The notes under the pieces were generated by a model. It was not told the origin of the DNA. It saw only the letters and a list, made by a program, of their open reading frames with translations, and made no database searches. The position numbers were made by a program, and so were the translations under genes. 64,000 nucleotides of DNA, from assembly GCA_015680685.1 (NCBI GenBank), contig MNCI01007621.1, forward strand, positions 564,079 to 628,078. The letters are read 5' to 3'. Positions within the stretch are counted from its first letter, which is position 1, and every line of letters starts with the position of its first letter. The stretch is from Gnetum montanum. Lineage: Eukaryota; Streptophyta; Gnetopsida; Gnetales; Gnetaceae. Of this stretch, positions 1 through 11,590 are shown piece after piece.

Positions 1-3000
1 GTAGAGAACCTTATCTCTCGGTTGGAATTTTACTTTCCATATTCTCAAGTCATGTCATTTCTTGTTAAATGTCTTATGCACTTCATTCGAAGATAGGGTC
101 ACTAATCAATTTTCATTTAGCATGTTGAGGTTGATCAATCTTTCTTTTTGTGCTAGGCTTAGGTCAAGATTTAGTTCACATGCTATTGAGAGTGTATGGA
201 GCTCGGATTGAATTGGGAGCATTGGAAGTTTTCCGTATACCAACTTGTAGGAAGAGTAGCCAATAAGGAGTTTCCATGTTGAGCAATAGGCCCAAAAGGC
301 ATCATTGAGTTTTGTGCTCCAATCTCTCATATACTTGCTTATGCTTTTATTAGAATCTTTGTGATCTCCTTGTTAGTTACCTCTGCTTGACTGCTGGCTC
401 GGGGCTAATAGGATGTTGTTAATTTATGTTCAACCCCCAAGAGTTGCATAAGTTTTCAAAAGGTAATACCTGTAAAATGATTTCCATTGTTAGAAATTAG
501 TGCACATGACACCCCAAACCTATTTACAACATTTTTTTATATAAACCTAGTAGTAATGAATGATGTAGAATCGATGACGACTGCTGCTTTTGCCAATTTG
601 ATGCAATAGTTGACTACTATAATGATATATGCTTTTTCATTGGACATGGGCATGATGGGACCCGTGAAGTTAATGATCCATATGTTAAAGGGTTCCAGTG
701 GTTGAATCCACTATTAATGATCCTCCATTCAAGTGGTCATCCCACCATCTCATTGACAACGTTCACAAGATTGAACAAACTGGTGCCATCCCTAAAGATT
801 GTAGGCCAATAAAATCCTTCCATTAGGATTTTTATGGTTGTGCACCTCCCTACATAGTGGCCTTCTCAAGGACCTTGTAAGCATCCTAGAGAATGCTTAG
901 TTGATCCACATTAGGGACATACCAACAAACTAGGTCATTGGCACACACCTTGTAAAGGTGTCCATTGATTTCCATGAAGTACTTTGTCTAATGAAGAAAC
1001 TAATGTTTCTTCCTAAATTCCAGACCTAAGTAAGTAAGGATGCCCTCATACCATTTTGATTCAGTGGCCACTTGATCATTTATTACTCTTATAAAGAGAA
1101 GTTCATTTGGAAATTGATTAAAGAGTGGACTCTCCTCCTCTTTGTTATCCCATCTTAATTAAGAGAGGTAGTTAGTATCCACATTCTTGGTCCCTTTTTG
1201 ATCTACCATTGTGAGATTGAATTCCTACAAGATCACAAGCCACCATGTGATATAGGGGCTCACTGTTGGCTTGTTCATTAGGAAGCAGATGGCACTGCAA
1301 TCTGTGTGCACAAACACCTTATAACCAAGCACATAGTTCCTAAACTTTTCAAGAGCATACACCACTGTCATTAGTTCATTCTTCATTGTGGTGTAATTCA
1401 ATTGTGCATCCATAATGATTTGGTTGACACAGTGGATGTAATATGGATGTTTCTTATCATCCAATTACATATGCACGGATCCCAGGCAATAATCAGATGC
1501 ATCTATCATTATGTGAAATTGTCTGAACCAATCTGATGCCCATAGAATTGGAGTTTCCACAAGTTTGTCCTTTAATTGTTGGAATGCATGTTCACACTTC
1601 TTGATCCAAATGAATGGAGCATCTTTCTTCGTAATCTCAACCAATGACTTTACAATCTTAGAGAAATTCTCTATGAATTACTGGTAGTAGCCAGTATGTC
1701 TAAGGAATGATTGGACATCTGTAACTGTCTCTGATTGATGTTTGATTCCTTGGATGACCCTTATCTTTTTTGGGTCTACCTCAATCCCTTCTTGTGAAAT
1801 TTGGTGCTTTAGTACTATGCTTTCTTGGACTATTAGATGACTTTTCTGCCAATTGAGCCTAAGGTTTGTTTCAACACATCTTTTTAGTACCTACTCAAGG
1901 TGGTCCAGGGCTTACTCAAATGTAGTGGCATAGGTAGAGAAGTCATCCATGAAGACTTCTACGCCACCACCAATTTTCTATTGAAAAATACTAAGGACCA
2001 AGCATTGAAATATTGTAGGGGCATTGCATAGACTAAATGACATCTTAAAATATGCAAAAGTTCCCAAGAGACTCATGAATATCGTCTTGGATTGATCTTC
2101 TAGCACAATTTGGATTTGGTTATAGCCACTATAACCATCCAAGACACTATAATTGTAATGCACAGAAATGGTTTTTAACAGTTGGTCCACAAATGACAAT
2201 GGAAAATGATCTTTAAATGTTGCCATGTTCAACAACCTAAAGTTGATGCAAATCCACCACTTGCCACCTTTTTTGGCATAATTATGAGTGGGATAACCCA
2301 CTCACTATTCGTGATGGGATAAATGAACCTCGCCTTGAGGAGTTGTTCTATTTCCTCTTTGACGATCTACTTTAACTTGGAGTTCAGCTACCTTTGTGGC
2401 TACCTTCTTGGCTTCATGGCTAGATCAGTATAGATGTGATGTTGGCATATCCTTGGATCAATTCTAGTCAACTGAGGATATGAAGCAAAGACTATTGGCC
2501 ATTTGTTGACCACCTACAACATCTTGCCTTTTTGTTCAAGAGTAAGATTTGCATTGATTATAACCAACTTGCCATTATTTAAAAAAGCATACTCCATGTT
2601 GGTTGGTAGAGTTTTTAACTCTAGGAGATTTTTCTTGAAATTATTAGGGATTTCCAACTCTCCCCAATAGGTATTATCATTTTCATCATCGGAGAGTTGA
2701 TGATGAACTTACTCAAGTTCATCCATGCCTTCAGCATAGGCACATGTCAGGCTCTTAGCAGGTTTCATGCATAGTGTGCTGCTATCTGAGTCAGCTATCA
2801 ACCACTAGGTGCCCTCCTATTTTGTGGCTACTACATATAATCACCTTTGGATATCTATTTCATGTGCACATTGATTGCATGCTTTGATGAATGTGCTTTT
2901 ACTGGACTAGATTTTCTACATGCAACTATACCTGTTATCATTATATGCAATGCATGGAACATGCTTTCTCTCTAGCCTTTCAAAATTATTTTCCTTAGAT

Positions 3001-3420
3001 ATTTCTAAGGAGAGGTACCTTATCCCCATTCATGCATCAATTGTGCTTAATTAGGCCCTTCCCATAATGATCGGGAAGTCACCTTTGTAGTTCTCAACCT
3101 CGATCACCAGAAAATTGGCAGGATAGGACCACTCACTAACTGTGGCCACAATGTCCTCCACTAACCCCAAAGGGATAGTGATTGATTAGTCTACAAATTT
3201 CAAATGAATATTGCTCTTCTTGAGAGGTGGTATGTTCCAAGCTTTGTACATGTCATAGAAGATAAGATTGATAGTGAAACTAGAATCAAGAAGAGTGTTG
3301 CATGGCTTATGTCCAACAAACTACAAGTAAATAAGAGGAATTCTCGAGTTAGATCATTTCATGGAAAAGTTGCTAGCCTTGATCTAATCAGACATAGCAT
3401 GAGTTAACATCATGGTATGG
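1..3420 (-). pseudogene. Athila-like pol remnant of element A (protease-RT-RNase H-integrase)
   Basis: Broken polyprotein on the minus strand. Protease: the active-site triad reads D-S-S instead of D-S/T-G near 3279-3287. Reverse transcriptase lies at about 1740-2640, with the motif LDGYSGYNQIQI and an intact FMDD catalytic box at 1942-1953. RNase H is at about 1225-1530 (HPYYIHC, then VFVHTDCSAICFL). Integrase fills 1-1200; the third catalytic residue context reads QAEVTNKE with Glu encoded at 381-383, unlike B and C where this position is Lys. Several frameshifts and stops separate the pieces. Wording such as DHFPLSFVDQ and CNAPTIFQ is typical of the Athila/Tat branch. It would have acted in virus-like particles to copy and integrate the element. 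Confidence 0.88.
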
Positions 3421-3599
3421 ATCTGAGGCAATGTTTGGTTTGAAGGGCACTCGAATGTATTTGATGCAAAGGATGAGAGTGTTGGAGATATAGGATGACC
3501 AATTGCATTAGGTTGTGAGGGTTTTGAGGAATGTTAGGTCAGAAAAATGGTCATTTCCTAGATTTATTTTCTAAACAACTTAGCTAAAAAGCTAGTTGT

Positions 3600-5026
3600 A
3601 AATTCACAACCCTTGTAGCATTTCATTGCTACAACTATGGGGGAATTTCACCCTGCATGGATGGAGCAGGAGGTAATTGGGTAGAGGGTGGACGGATGTA
3701 TGTAGACAGATGCAAAGGTGGTATGGATATGGGTGCTCTCCTCAAGTAGATAGTAATTGAGTTTGATGATACTTTGGAGGGTAATAGTGATGGTGGAATG
3801 AGGCATGGCTTGTAAAGCTTTATGGAGAAACAGGTTGCTAAACATAGTACCTATATGGATCTGATTGCTTATAAGGGTACGACTATCTTGGTGGTGGCAC
3901 TCTCCATGATTAGGGTTGGTGCCACTATTGGTATTGCACACATGGTTGTGATGGAAGAGTTTGAGTGTCCAAGGCACATATTGGATATGAAGCAAAGACT
4001 ATTAGCCTCTTTGATGAGTGTCCTGGGGAAGAGTTTGAGTTTTTGCTAATCATTTTCAATGTTTTGAAAGGCACAGGCATCATGAAGAGCTTGTAACTGC
4101 ATTTGTCAATCAGAGTTATATCCTCCCTCAAACCTTGGAATATTGTTCATGTATAAGCACGTGATTTGACTATCTTTCACATGCTTAGTTGGAATCTTAA
4201 CTGCCTCTACAATGTTAAGCATGCTTTGAGTGGCCAATAAAGGACCATCATCATCATTATTGTGTTGTCATCGATGATGTCTTCTATTACCCCTTTGATT
4301 ATTGTGGGCATGGCGGTTAGTATTATTATTCTATTGTGCACCTCCATCATGATTATTCTTTCTACTGCATCTTTCAAAATCAGAAGAAGAGAAAGAAGAG
4401 AATGCAGATGAAGAGGATGAAGAGGGAGGAGGATTGCCACCATTATGATGTCTATTAATTTTCCTTCGATTTTCATAGCAATGTTCATCAGATTTCTTAT
4501 TATCTTGATGCTTGTCTGAGGCACTGCCTTGACTGCCATCTTTGCCTAAACCTAGAATTTTAATAGCAGAATGTATATTTAAGTTTACACCCTCATCATT
4601 AGTAACGAGGGGTGGAGAATTTTCATGTTGAGAACCTTCAGAGAAAGGACCCTCATTATCATCTTGGTTCAACAAGAAAAAGGGGTTCATGAATTGTTAA
4701 TCCTTCAAAAACTCATGATGTTGATCTCTCCTATGTTTTGTGTTAATGGGATGGTAGTCCCAGGAGTCATAATCCTACACAACGTACTCATCTTGAAGAT
4801 CATGGATGTCAAACTTCTTAAGTGTTCAAAGCAACATCATGGGCACATATCGATTGGGAGGCATTACAATGTTGCCTTCCATATCACACCATTGTAGTTG
4901 CTCTTCCTAGTGTAGGATGAAGATGAGGTTAGGAACATACTCATCTAGATGAGTATATCCCACTTTGCACTATTTTGGGAGTAGCAGTTTGACATCTTCA
5001 TGCCTATGAGAAGAAGAAGATGTTTT
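3600..5026 (-). pseudogene. gag remnant of element A with internal deletion
   Basis: The N-terminal part aligns by eye with gag of elements B and C: serines then HRHED, followed by HLDEYVPNLIFILH and DMEGNIVMPPNR (about 4850-5026). The ATG found in C (39878-39880) reads ACA here, so the start codon is lost. A capsid-like middle (about 4000-4690) follows, rich in H, G, S and D. Compared with C, a stretch of about 0.9 kb is missing near 3983-4007. It includes the CxxC...H...C motif, and a 25-base piece of pol fills the junction. The remaining C-terminal part (about 3650-3980) keeps the P/Q/Y-rich pattern VPPPR, SYPYKQSDPYRYYV. Structural capsid protein of the particle; not functional here. Confidence 0.82.
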
Positions 5027-5155
5027 GCAAACAAGTAAAATATCAATGTGCTTTTGTAATTATATGTTATTTGAGAGTGACATTGACCTTGGGTCCATTC
5101 AATGATATTAATCATGTTCACTACTCTTAGATAGAGCACATTTCAACAAACAGAG

Positions 5156-5173
5156 TCCTTGGCAATGACACCA
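5156..5173 (-). promoter_or_regulatory. Primer-binding site of element A (tRNA-Asp type)
   Basis: Minus strand reads TGGTGTCATTGCCAAGGA one base after the LTR end. The reference complement of the tRNA-Asp 3' end is TGGCGCCGTTGCCGGGGA; the differences are all C-to-T or G-to-A changes, and element B keeps a nearly perfect version. Confidence 0.85.
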
Positions 5174-5174
5174 A

Positions 5175-6089
5175 TGATGAGCAGTTGAGGAACACCTACA
5201 CCCAACCATACAAATCATGAAGCATTCACACACGATCCAGTCAAATTCCACAGACTCTATAGTCTCCAATGCACTAGTCTTCAAGGTAGTGAACCTTATC
5301 CTAAGGTTGTTCATTGTCTTCCCATTTACACTTGTGATGTATAAAGGTATGATTAAGGGTAATCGAGGCATATGGTTTTTATCATTTTATGTTTTATGTT
5401 CTTTGGTACTTAAATAGAAAGATGAAATATTTTAATGACTAATTTAATTTAACTACTTAGCTAGCCTTTAACTAGTCATAGCATAAGCATTTGATCCCAC
5501 TTTTCATACATGTCCTAAACCCATGTATCCACTACTAAGTTACCAAGTGCTACGCTATTAGGTGCACCAAGTAATAACATAGTTGGGATTACCAAGTCAA
5601 TACATGTTTATGCTCAAAGTGGTCATACTTATGTACTTAATATATTTAGCTTAATTAATTAACTAATTACTTATAGTCTAATTTAGCTTAATTAATTTCA
5701 TATTTAATGAAAATAATAAATGCATAAATAAAAAATTTAAACTATCCAAAATGTTGCAAGGTTTATCAAGAAGCTTGGCTTTATTACTGTACACATTGGT
5801 ATGGTTCAGGTACAACAGTGCTTGAATAAAGATCTATACACTCAATGACTCCTGTTGCAGGCACTTAGGAAAATATCCTAACTTTCAAATGTAAAACTTG
5901 CAAGAGTTTGGCTACTACTATGGCTTGAATGGTCATAAGCATGGTTGGGAGCTCGTATTTATAGTTTTTGCTACAATACTACATCGATAAAACCCCATAG
6001 ACGTAGCAAATGCTACATCAACGTAACCTTGTCGATGGCGCAACACCATGTAAACAAGGCCTGTCGATGCGACACTTTGACGCTCATCA
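5175..6089 (-). repeat. 5' LTR of element A
   Basis: 915-bp LTR bounded on the plus strand by TGATGAGC and CTCATCA. On the minus strand a TATA box (TATAAATA) lies at 5956-5963 and a polyadenylation-like AATAAA at 5780-5785, which brackets the R region. U3 (about 5965-6089) is dense in short inverted motifs of the CATCGA / GACGTAGC kind. The part around 5460-5640 shares the phrase seen in the other LTRs here (TTACCAAGTG... and its repeats). The mate LTR lies beyond the left edge. Confidence 0.88.
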
Positions 6090-6094
6090 CATAT

Positions 6095-7765
6095 TAAGTT
6101 CTAAATTGCTCTAATTATTCAAAAGTTGCATAATTAGCTAGATCTTGTTTCTCTAGCCTGAGTTCAACTAATTTATTTTCTAGCTTCTAGATCTCTAACT
6201 CAACTTATTACAACATCATTTTAGAAATGACTAGCTTTCCTTTAATAGAAATTAACTTTGATTGCACTATAGTGATACCCTCAAGAATGTCCAAAAGATC
6301 TTGCATAATTAGGCCTATTCATAGTAATTTATTAAGGGCATCCTTATATTCTTCTATAGTTATCACTTCTTTTCCTTTGCCCTTATCCTTCCCATATGTT
6401 CTTGCAATTACTTGGACATCTTTGGCTTCTAAACACTCAATAGGTGACACAACAGGAACATTAGAGGCTACTCTGATATGATCTATAATCGACTTTGTTG
6501 CCCCTTGTTCATCTTTGTGCTACATAACCATAATAGTAGCTTATTTTCTTGATTCTAACGTTACATGAAATGATGTAACATTATAAGAAAATTTTTTGTG
6601 CCCCATCTTCTTCTATAACTTCCAAGGAGATTTGACCACTTACTATTCCTACCAATGCTATAGGTCCACTCAAATTTTCCCTAGCTTTGTATATACTTGA
6701 TATTGACCTATTTCCCTAATTCACAGTTTTAGTAATTTGTTGCAAATGACTTATGACAAGCCTATAACCTCTTTTTTCTATTGCTAGTATTGATCAACTA
6801 GGTCCTTCTTACTCTATGTCTATAGCTAGTATGTTTATTACTAGTGTTGGAGTTGTTTCTACTTCTATAATTGGTGGCTTTTCCACTTGAACTTTCTTTG
6901 GTGACACTAGCTTAGATATTTCTACATAAGATGCATTTTGAGCTTTTCTTGGTACATCATTGATGTACCCTAAAATATCTACTTGCTTGCATAGCTTCCT
7001 TATTAAATAGGGAAATAAAAGTATTGGCTTCTTTAAGTTCTTCTCCTCATATATCCTTTGAATCTTTAGAAAGAGTAGGTAAGCCATATTTTCTTAGAGC
7101 TTTTCCATCAAAATAGCACTTCCCCTAGCAACATATGTGGATGTCCTATTCAATCTTTTGATAGGGAAGATATGATATGTATTAATCTTAAAATAAATCT
7201 TCTCTACAATGGATAATCCATTATACTTCCTATCTATAGTTTCATAGGATTTTTATAGTTAAATATTTCTTTCATATATGTTGAATCTTGTGGAAAACTA
7301 GGTAATGGAAGCCCCAACATTTGAAATATTTAGTATCCTTGCAATTGATTCTATTGAATATGGCAGTATGACACCTTTAATCTTGAGTGTTGCATCATCC
7401 TATTTGTTGTGTCAAAACTAATATGTTTTCCCTAATTACCAATCACCATTTGTAGAGAGTGTGAACCAAAATGGTGATGCTTGCAATTATTCTCTAACTT
7501 CTATAGTTGCAAATTTCATAAATGAGATAAAATTCAATTTCACAATGACTATGGACATTATTAACTTATGGCTAATAACCCTCATACAATCCTCTGAAAG
7601 CGTGAGTTATTGACATGGTTCTAGAGTTGGTGGAGGTTTTACAACTTTTTCTTGTACAAATTACCTTATTTGGGATGTTCATTGATGGATGGAAAATGAT
7701 TATTCTTCTTGCTCTTTAGCAGGAGATTGATCTCCTTCAATAGGAAATCATTAGATTATTACCCT
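6095..7765 (-). pseudogene. Post-integrase accessory ORF of element G (PTP-like domain plus coiled coil)
   Basis: Homologous to the larger ORF of element C at 28863-31603. In minus-strand order: LTLSEDCMRVISHKL and LQASPFWFTLSTNGDW (about 7450-7640, C has TMWPIITSSGEWYLGENY), PYSIESIARILN (about 7340), KINTYHIFPIKRLNRTS (about 7130-7190), LLFPYLIRKLCKQVDI (about 6960-7010, C has LPFPCLIRKLCKWVGI). Then a linker, DLLDILEGITIVQSKLISIK (about 6260-6320, C has DVFDLLDNITTIQLVLLSAK), and a coiled coil up to the insertion of element A. Several stops and frameshifts; start codon not identified. The domain resembles what Pfam calls putative plant transposon protein (from memory). No transmembrane segment is seen, so this is not a typical env-like protein. 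Molecular function unknown. Confidence 0.7.
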
Positions 7766-7990
7766 TTCTTCTAATTAGACTGTCCAAGAATTCATGAAAT
7801 TTTTTTCAAATTTAGACAAGCATTCTCCCACGACATAAAAGCTCATTCAAAGATTTCAAGGATTTGAAAATGGCTCAAATTGGGTATATGATGTCGAAGA
7901 TATGGCACTTAGAAGGCTCTTTGGTATGAAAATGATATCAGCTCCTTGTGCGTTTGGAAGAAAATGATCAAAACTTTCTAACAGTCATGT

Positions 7991-8056
7991 TATATTTATA
8001 GGGTTTAAATTGGCTATATCATATCTACAGTATCATAGAAGATGCGATATCGCATC
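7991..8056 (-). promoter_or_regulatory. U3-like palindrome and TATA box upstream of the element G ORF
   Basis: A perfect 16-bp palindrome GATGCGATATCGCATC occupies 8041-8056 and extends imperfectly to CATAG...CTATG. On the minus strand it is followed about 40 bp later by a TATA box (TATAAATATA, 7991-8000). GATATC-type motifs also mark U3 of element B, so this resembles an LTR promoter although no LTR end or primer-binding site is next to it. It lies 250-300 bp upstream of the recognisable coding start of the post-integrase ORF. Confidence 0.45.
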
Positions 8057-8883
8057 TATGATATTACCTTTAAAATTCAAAATTTTTGCTTGATTTCAAG
8101 AAAAATAATGATAAATTTAGATATCTAGAGGATTCTAATGTTGTCTAGAGGGTGTCTGACCAAATAATGATGCTCATAGATAGTTTAATTACCCATAAAT
8201 AATTGAAAAGGATAAAGGCTAAGATTATTGGGCAAGTTAAGTATATAAGACCAATGATTAATGTTAATAGAAATGATCTAACAATATTACCTAGTGCAAG
8301 TTTTAGGAATGATGCAAGAGATGAAATAGTAACTAAGAATAAGCAAGATGATGTGGAATTAGTTGTTAAATATGAGGCACAAGAGTTATACAAGTGGATT
8401 CTCCCTAAATTAGTCTCTTGCCCTTAAAGCTCTTATATAACCACTCCTACAAATGTCTGTAGCCACTTAAAGAATTAAATATGAATCATACTTGTCTTCC
8501 AATACACATTTGTTAAAATTGCCTCAACAAGAAAATAACATTATGCTATATGAAATCACCAAATTATAACTATATAGTAGTGAGGTGGAATGATGAAAGA
8601 ATAGATAAAAAATGGGATATACGGTATCTTACCACACTTATAATGAATCCTCTGTTTCACACATGGTTAAAGGAATCATTATACCTTTCCATCCAAGTTT
8701 TAAAATAAGTCCACACCACTTACCAGTGACATCACATTGCATCATCTTAAACTATCAACCATAATACCAAGGACAACCATATGATGAGATCATTACTCAC
8801 ATGAAAAGCTTAGGAAGCAGGAAGCATAATTAATTAATTACAATGTTTTTATGTTTTTGAACATCTTGGCCATTGATTAAAGG
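8057..8883. other. AT-rich stretch without a recognised gene
   Basis: A plus-strand open frame (8203-8427, 74 codons, begins MKRIKAKIIGQVKYIR) is present but matches no family I know, has no transcription context, and may be chance. Nothing else is supported. By position it may be part of the long post-integrase untranslated region of element G. Confidence 0.4.
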
Positions 8884-9062
8884 GGTACCTTTAGGGATGG
8901 GTAAGATGTCTTTCTAGCCTTATAGCCAATGCTAATTCCATTAGTGGTGTACGTTTAGGCATGGGTAACATGTCTTTCTAGTCACATGATGAAACTAGTC
9001 CAAGAGACCATGAGATTCTTGGAAGTAGAATATTTTTAGGCATGGGTAACATGTCTTTTCAG
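8884..9062 (-). repeat. Three spaced copies of a motif shared with element B
   Basis: The motif TTTAGGCATGGGTAACATG followed by TCTTTCTAG occurs at about 8884-8917, 8946-8981 and 9027-9062. Element B has one copy in the reverse orientation at 21163-21193, between its integrase and post-integrase ORF. This links the region to the same untranslated segment in element G and shows local triplication there. Confidence 0.6.
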
Positions 9063-9643
9063 TGGTATCTCATTCAAAGGACTAAGCATATTGAGATCAT
9101 TGTACACTATATCTATCATGTCTTTGCTAAATGATTTATCACTCTAATTTACATTGAGCTTAATGACTAGCTTGTTTATGATTTTACCAAACCATTAAGT
9201 ATTAAAAATTTCAAAAATTTTGTAATTGGATTAAATTTGAAATATTTGTGACTAAAACTCATGCTTCATTTAATGGAGGATGTTAAACATGTTCAACTTC
9301 TTCATTTTCTTTATTCTTGGTTTGTCTATGTTATTATTTTCATCATAAGTATATCACACTATCATGATATGTCAATGTCATGATGTTTTAACAATTAGTT
9401 AAGTTAATCATTCTTGTTAACAATATTAAGTTATGCTGTTAATCATCTAGTATAGTTATAATGGTTTCTTCCTAGTTTGCATCATTTCACATGTCTTGAA
9501 TAGCCATCACATGATGAACATGAAATCATCATTATGAGTTCCATTTCCTATCATGTCTAATTGCAAGGTTACTCATCAGAGTTGCTAGAAACTTAACAAA
9601 AAAAATCATCTCTTGAAGGTTCAATGCTCATTGTACCATGGCA
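9063..9643. other. AT-rich stretch, nothing recognised
   Basis: No open frame of note, no LTR ends, no family match on either strand. Confidence 0.4.
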
Positions 9644-10022
9644 AGATTCTAAGAGGATCAATGGATGAGTGAAAGTCTAATCTCTTTTGAAGTGGCTACT
9701 TCCAAGCTCAAATATACATCTTACAATCTAAGAAATCATAATATTACCATTACTTCAAATGATGGCTTTCTAATTCTACCATAAATACATTAAAAAATTC
9801 ATTAACCACTAGCATACCAACAATATTATCTTNAGATTCTAAGAGGATCAATGGATGAGTGAAAGTCTAATCTCTTTTGAAGTGGCTACTTCCAAGCTCA
9901 AATATACATCTTACAATCTAAGAAATCATAATATTACCATTACTTCAAATGATGGCTTTCTAATTCTACCATAAACACATTAAAAAATTCATTAACCACT
10001 AGCATACCAACAATATTATCTT
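9644..10022. repeat. 189-bp head-to-tail duplication around a single N (likely assembly join)
   Basis: Bases 9644-9832 and 9834-10022 are the same sequence with one visible difference (AAATAC versus AAACAC), separated by the only ambiguous base in the window, N at 9833. A near-identical pair surrounded by otherwise old, diverged DNA points to two contig ends joined without merging their overlap rather than to a biological duplication. Confidence 0.75.
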
Positions 10023-10344
10023 TCTTATTCTTTGACTTAATTATTATTATAAAGCATTATCATAAAATTATTAAAGGAAATCAACTTGACTTTAATAGAT
10101 CTACCTTAAGTGACTGCTAAGACTTATTATCCATCCACTAACTTCAATTCTACTATCTTAGGGGTGGAAATATTGGATCCCAAAAAATATTAATAACAAG
10201 CAAAAAAAATTCATAGTACATCACATGCTTAATCACTAAGTGGAAAGCACCAAAAATAACATGGAAAGAAATATTTTTCAATTTTATGGATGTATACTCA
10301 AATAAATATCCTTACATAGATGCTTTGAGAAATCAAGAGAGAAA
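10023..10344. other. AT-rich stretch, nothing recognised
   Basis: Low-complexity AT-rich DNA directly downstream (minus strand) of the LINE ORF1 remnant; it could be eroded LINE sequence but has no readable domain. Confidence 0.35.
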
Positions 10345-11590
10345 ATTTATTTGTTAATAGGGAAGATGATTCCAATCCCTACATAATTTTTTATATCTAT
10401 GCTCAAACTTAAAATAGTAAAATTATTTGATGTAGCAATAGGAAGCTTTGGCAAAATACCAACTTTTGTAGGAGATAAAGGTTTAAAACTATACACATAT
10501 TGTCCATCATGACTAACCTTATGTTGAGACTTTTTAACATTTTCTATCATCCAGTCATAAATAAAATATTTAATCTTTGAGTAGATAGTAATCTTTTTAT
10601 AAAAGAAAAACTTTTTTGTATGTGTTATTTTCTTGGACTAATCAATAATTCTTGTAGTAAAAGTGTTTATAGTAGCTTCTATCTTCTCTAAAATCTTTAT
10701 TATCATTTGATCATTCATGTCATTGACATTAACTTGATTTTTCATCTATATAGCTTCATATTGATTTTTTTCATCATAGATTTCAATACATTTTTTTCTT
10801 TTCCTCAACATCATTTTCTTTAAGAAAAAAAGGACAAACATTAAACAAATGTCCTTCATGATGATAAAAAAATACAACAATTAGAAATATTAGAATATGT
10901 ACTTATTAAAAATACAAAAATTCCTTTTTACAATTAAAGAGATTAATTTCAAATAAAAAAAAAGCATCTACAATTTTTGCCTCAGAAAAATACTAACAAA
11001 AATAAAAATAGATTACATATGCTTAATGGAATCAAAAAGACTAACAACTTCTTTTTTAACTTTCTAAAAAATCAATGAAAGATTAAATAGCTTAACAAAA
11101 TATAAAACTTTAGGATATTCTTCAAATTGGATTTCAAAATTTAGAATTCACTTATAAATGATATACACTACATGCTTATGCATAAAAAATCTTATATCTA
11201 GGGAATGTTGCACCATCATAGCATCTCTAAGCTCGACAATCAAGAAAAAGCAAAAATAATAATTGGCATGAATGACTTGAATATCATGTTTTTGCAACAC
11301 ATCATCTAACTATGAAGCAAAACTTCAATTACAAGGTAGGTAACCCAAAATTTCAATAAACATATATCATGATATAAGATTAGCTACCAATGCCTCATAT
11401 ACATCATTCGGGAGAGTAAAATGAGATGACTTAGCTGCATCAACATCACTAGAAGAAGGTGTCACAAATTTTTTCTCACTAGCTTGTAAATTTATATTCT
11501 TAGAATTAGCAAATTTTTTTTACATAGATAGAAGAAGCAAAGATATTGGTACCAAATAAAGAAATTAGAGGTAATTTAGGATCTCCCATA
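10345..11590 (-). pseudogene. LINE ORF1 (gag-like) remnant, minus strand
   Basis: The minus strand reads, with stops, FTLPNDVYEAL then QVIHANYYFCFFLIVELRDA and LFNLSLIF. This matches the ORF1 of the LINE at 23251-27722 (FFLPNDVFDVV, QVSHAHYYVHNFILVKVFDA, LLNIPLIF) in order and spacing. A zinc-knuckle remnant follows at about 10840-10890 (CHHEGHLFNVC, the CX4HX4C half). A lysine-rich tail ends with the longest open piece at 10347-10550. No endonuclease or reverse transcriptase is found beyond it, so ORF2 is deleted or unrecognisable. ORF1 proteins bind LINE RNA; this copy is non-functional. Confidence 0.65.

Larger units (their letters stand above)
1..6089 (-). mobile_element. Athila-like Ty3/gypsy element A, partial
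   Basis: Reading the minus strand from 6089 downward gives 5' LTR, tRNA-Asp type primer-binding site, gag, protease, reverse transcriptase, RNase H and integrase in Ty3/gypsy order; the element runs off the left edge inside integrase, so its 3' part and second LTR are not visible. The pol sequence closely resembles elements B and C in this window. It sits inside the post-integrase ORF of an older related element (G), whose sequence resumes at 6090. The 5 bases after the LTR are CATAT, the predicted target duplication, but the left copy is outside the window. Copy is dead: the gag start codon is lost, many stops and frameshifts occur, and gag has a ~0.9-kb deletion. Confidence 0.9.
6090..9070 (-). 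mobile_element. Element G: older Athila-like fragment carrying a post-integrase ORF
   Basis: Fragment interrupted by element A at 6090. The minus strand encodes the same unusual post-integrase protein as element C (6095-7765), with a U3-like palindrome and TATA upstream (7991-8056). Further upstream, at 8884-9062, a motif recurs that element B has once in its post-integrase untranslated region (21163-21193, opposite orientation). Order and orientation therefore match the 3' half of an Athila-like element read on the minus strand. The remaining coiled-coil region and LTR would lie left of element A, outside the window. No pol or gag of this copy is recognisable to the right, so the right boundary is uncertain. 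Confidence 0.65.

Noticed and set aside
8203-8427. 74-codon plus-strand frame as a gene
   Set aside because: No family match, no homologue elsewhere in the window and opposite to the orientation of element G around it.
8884-9062. CRISPR-like spaced repeats
   Set aside because: Only three imperfect copies with unequal spacing in plant transposon DNA; a copy also lies in element B.
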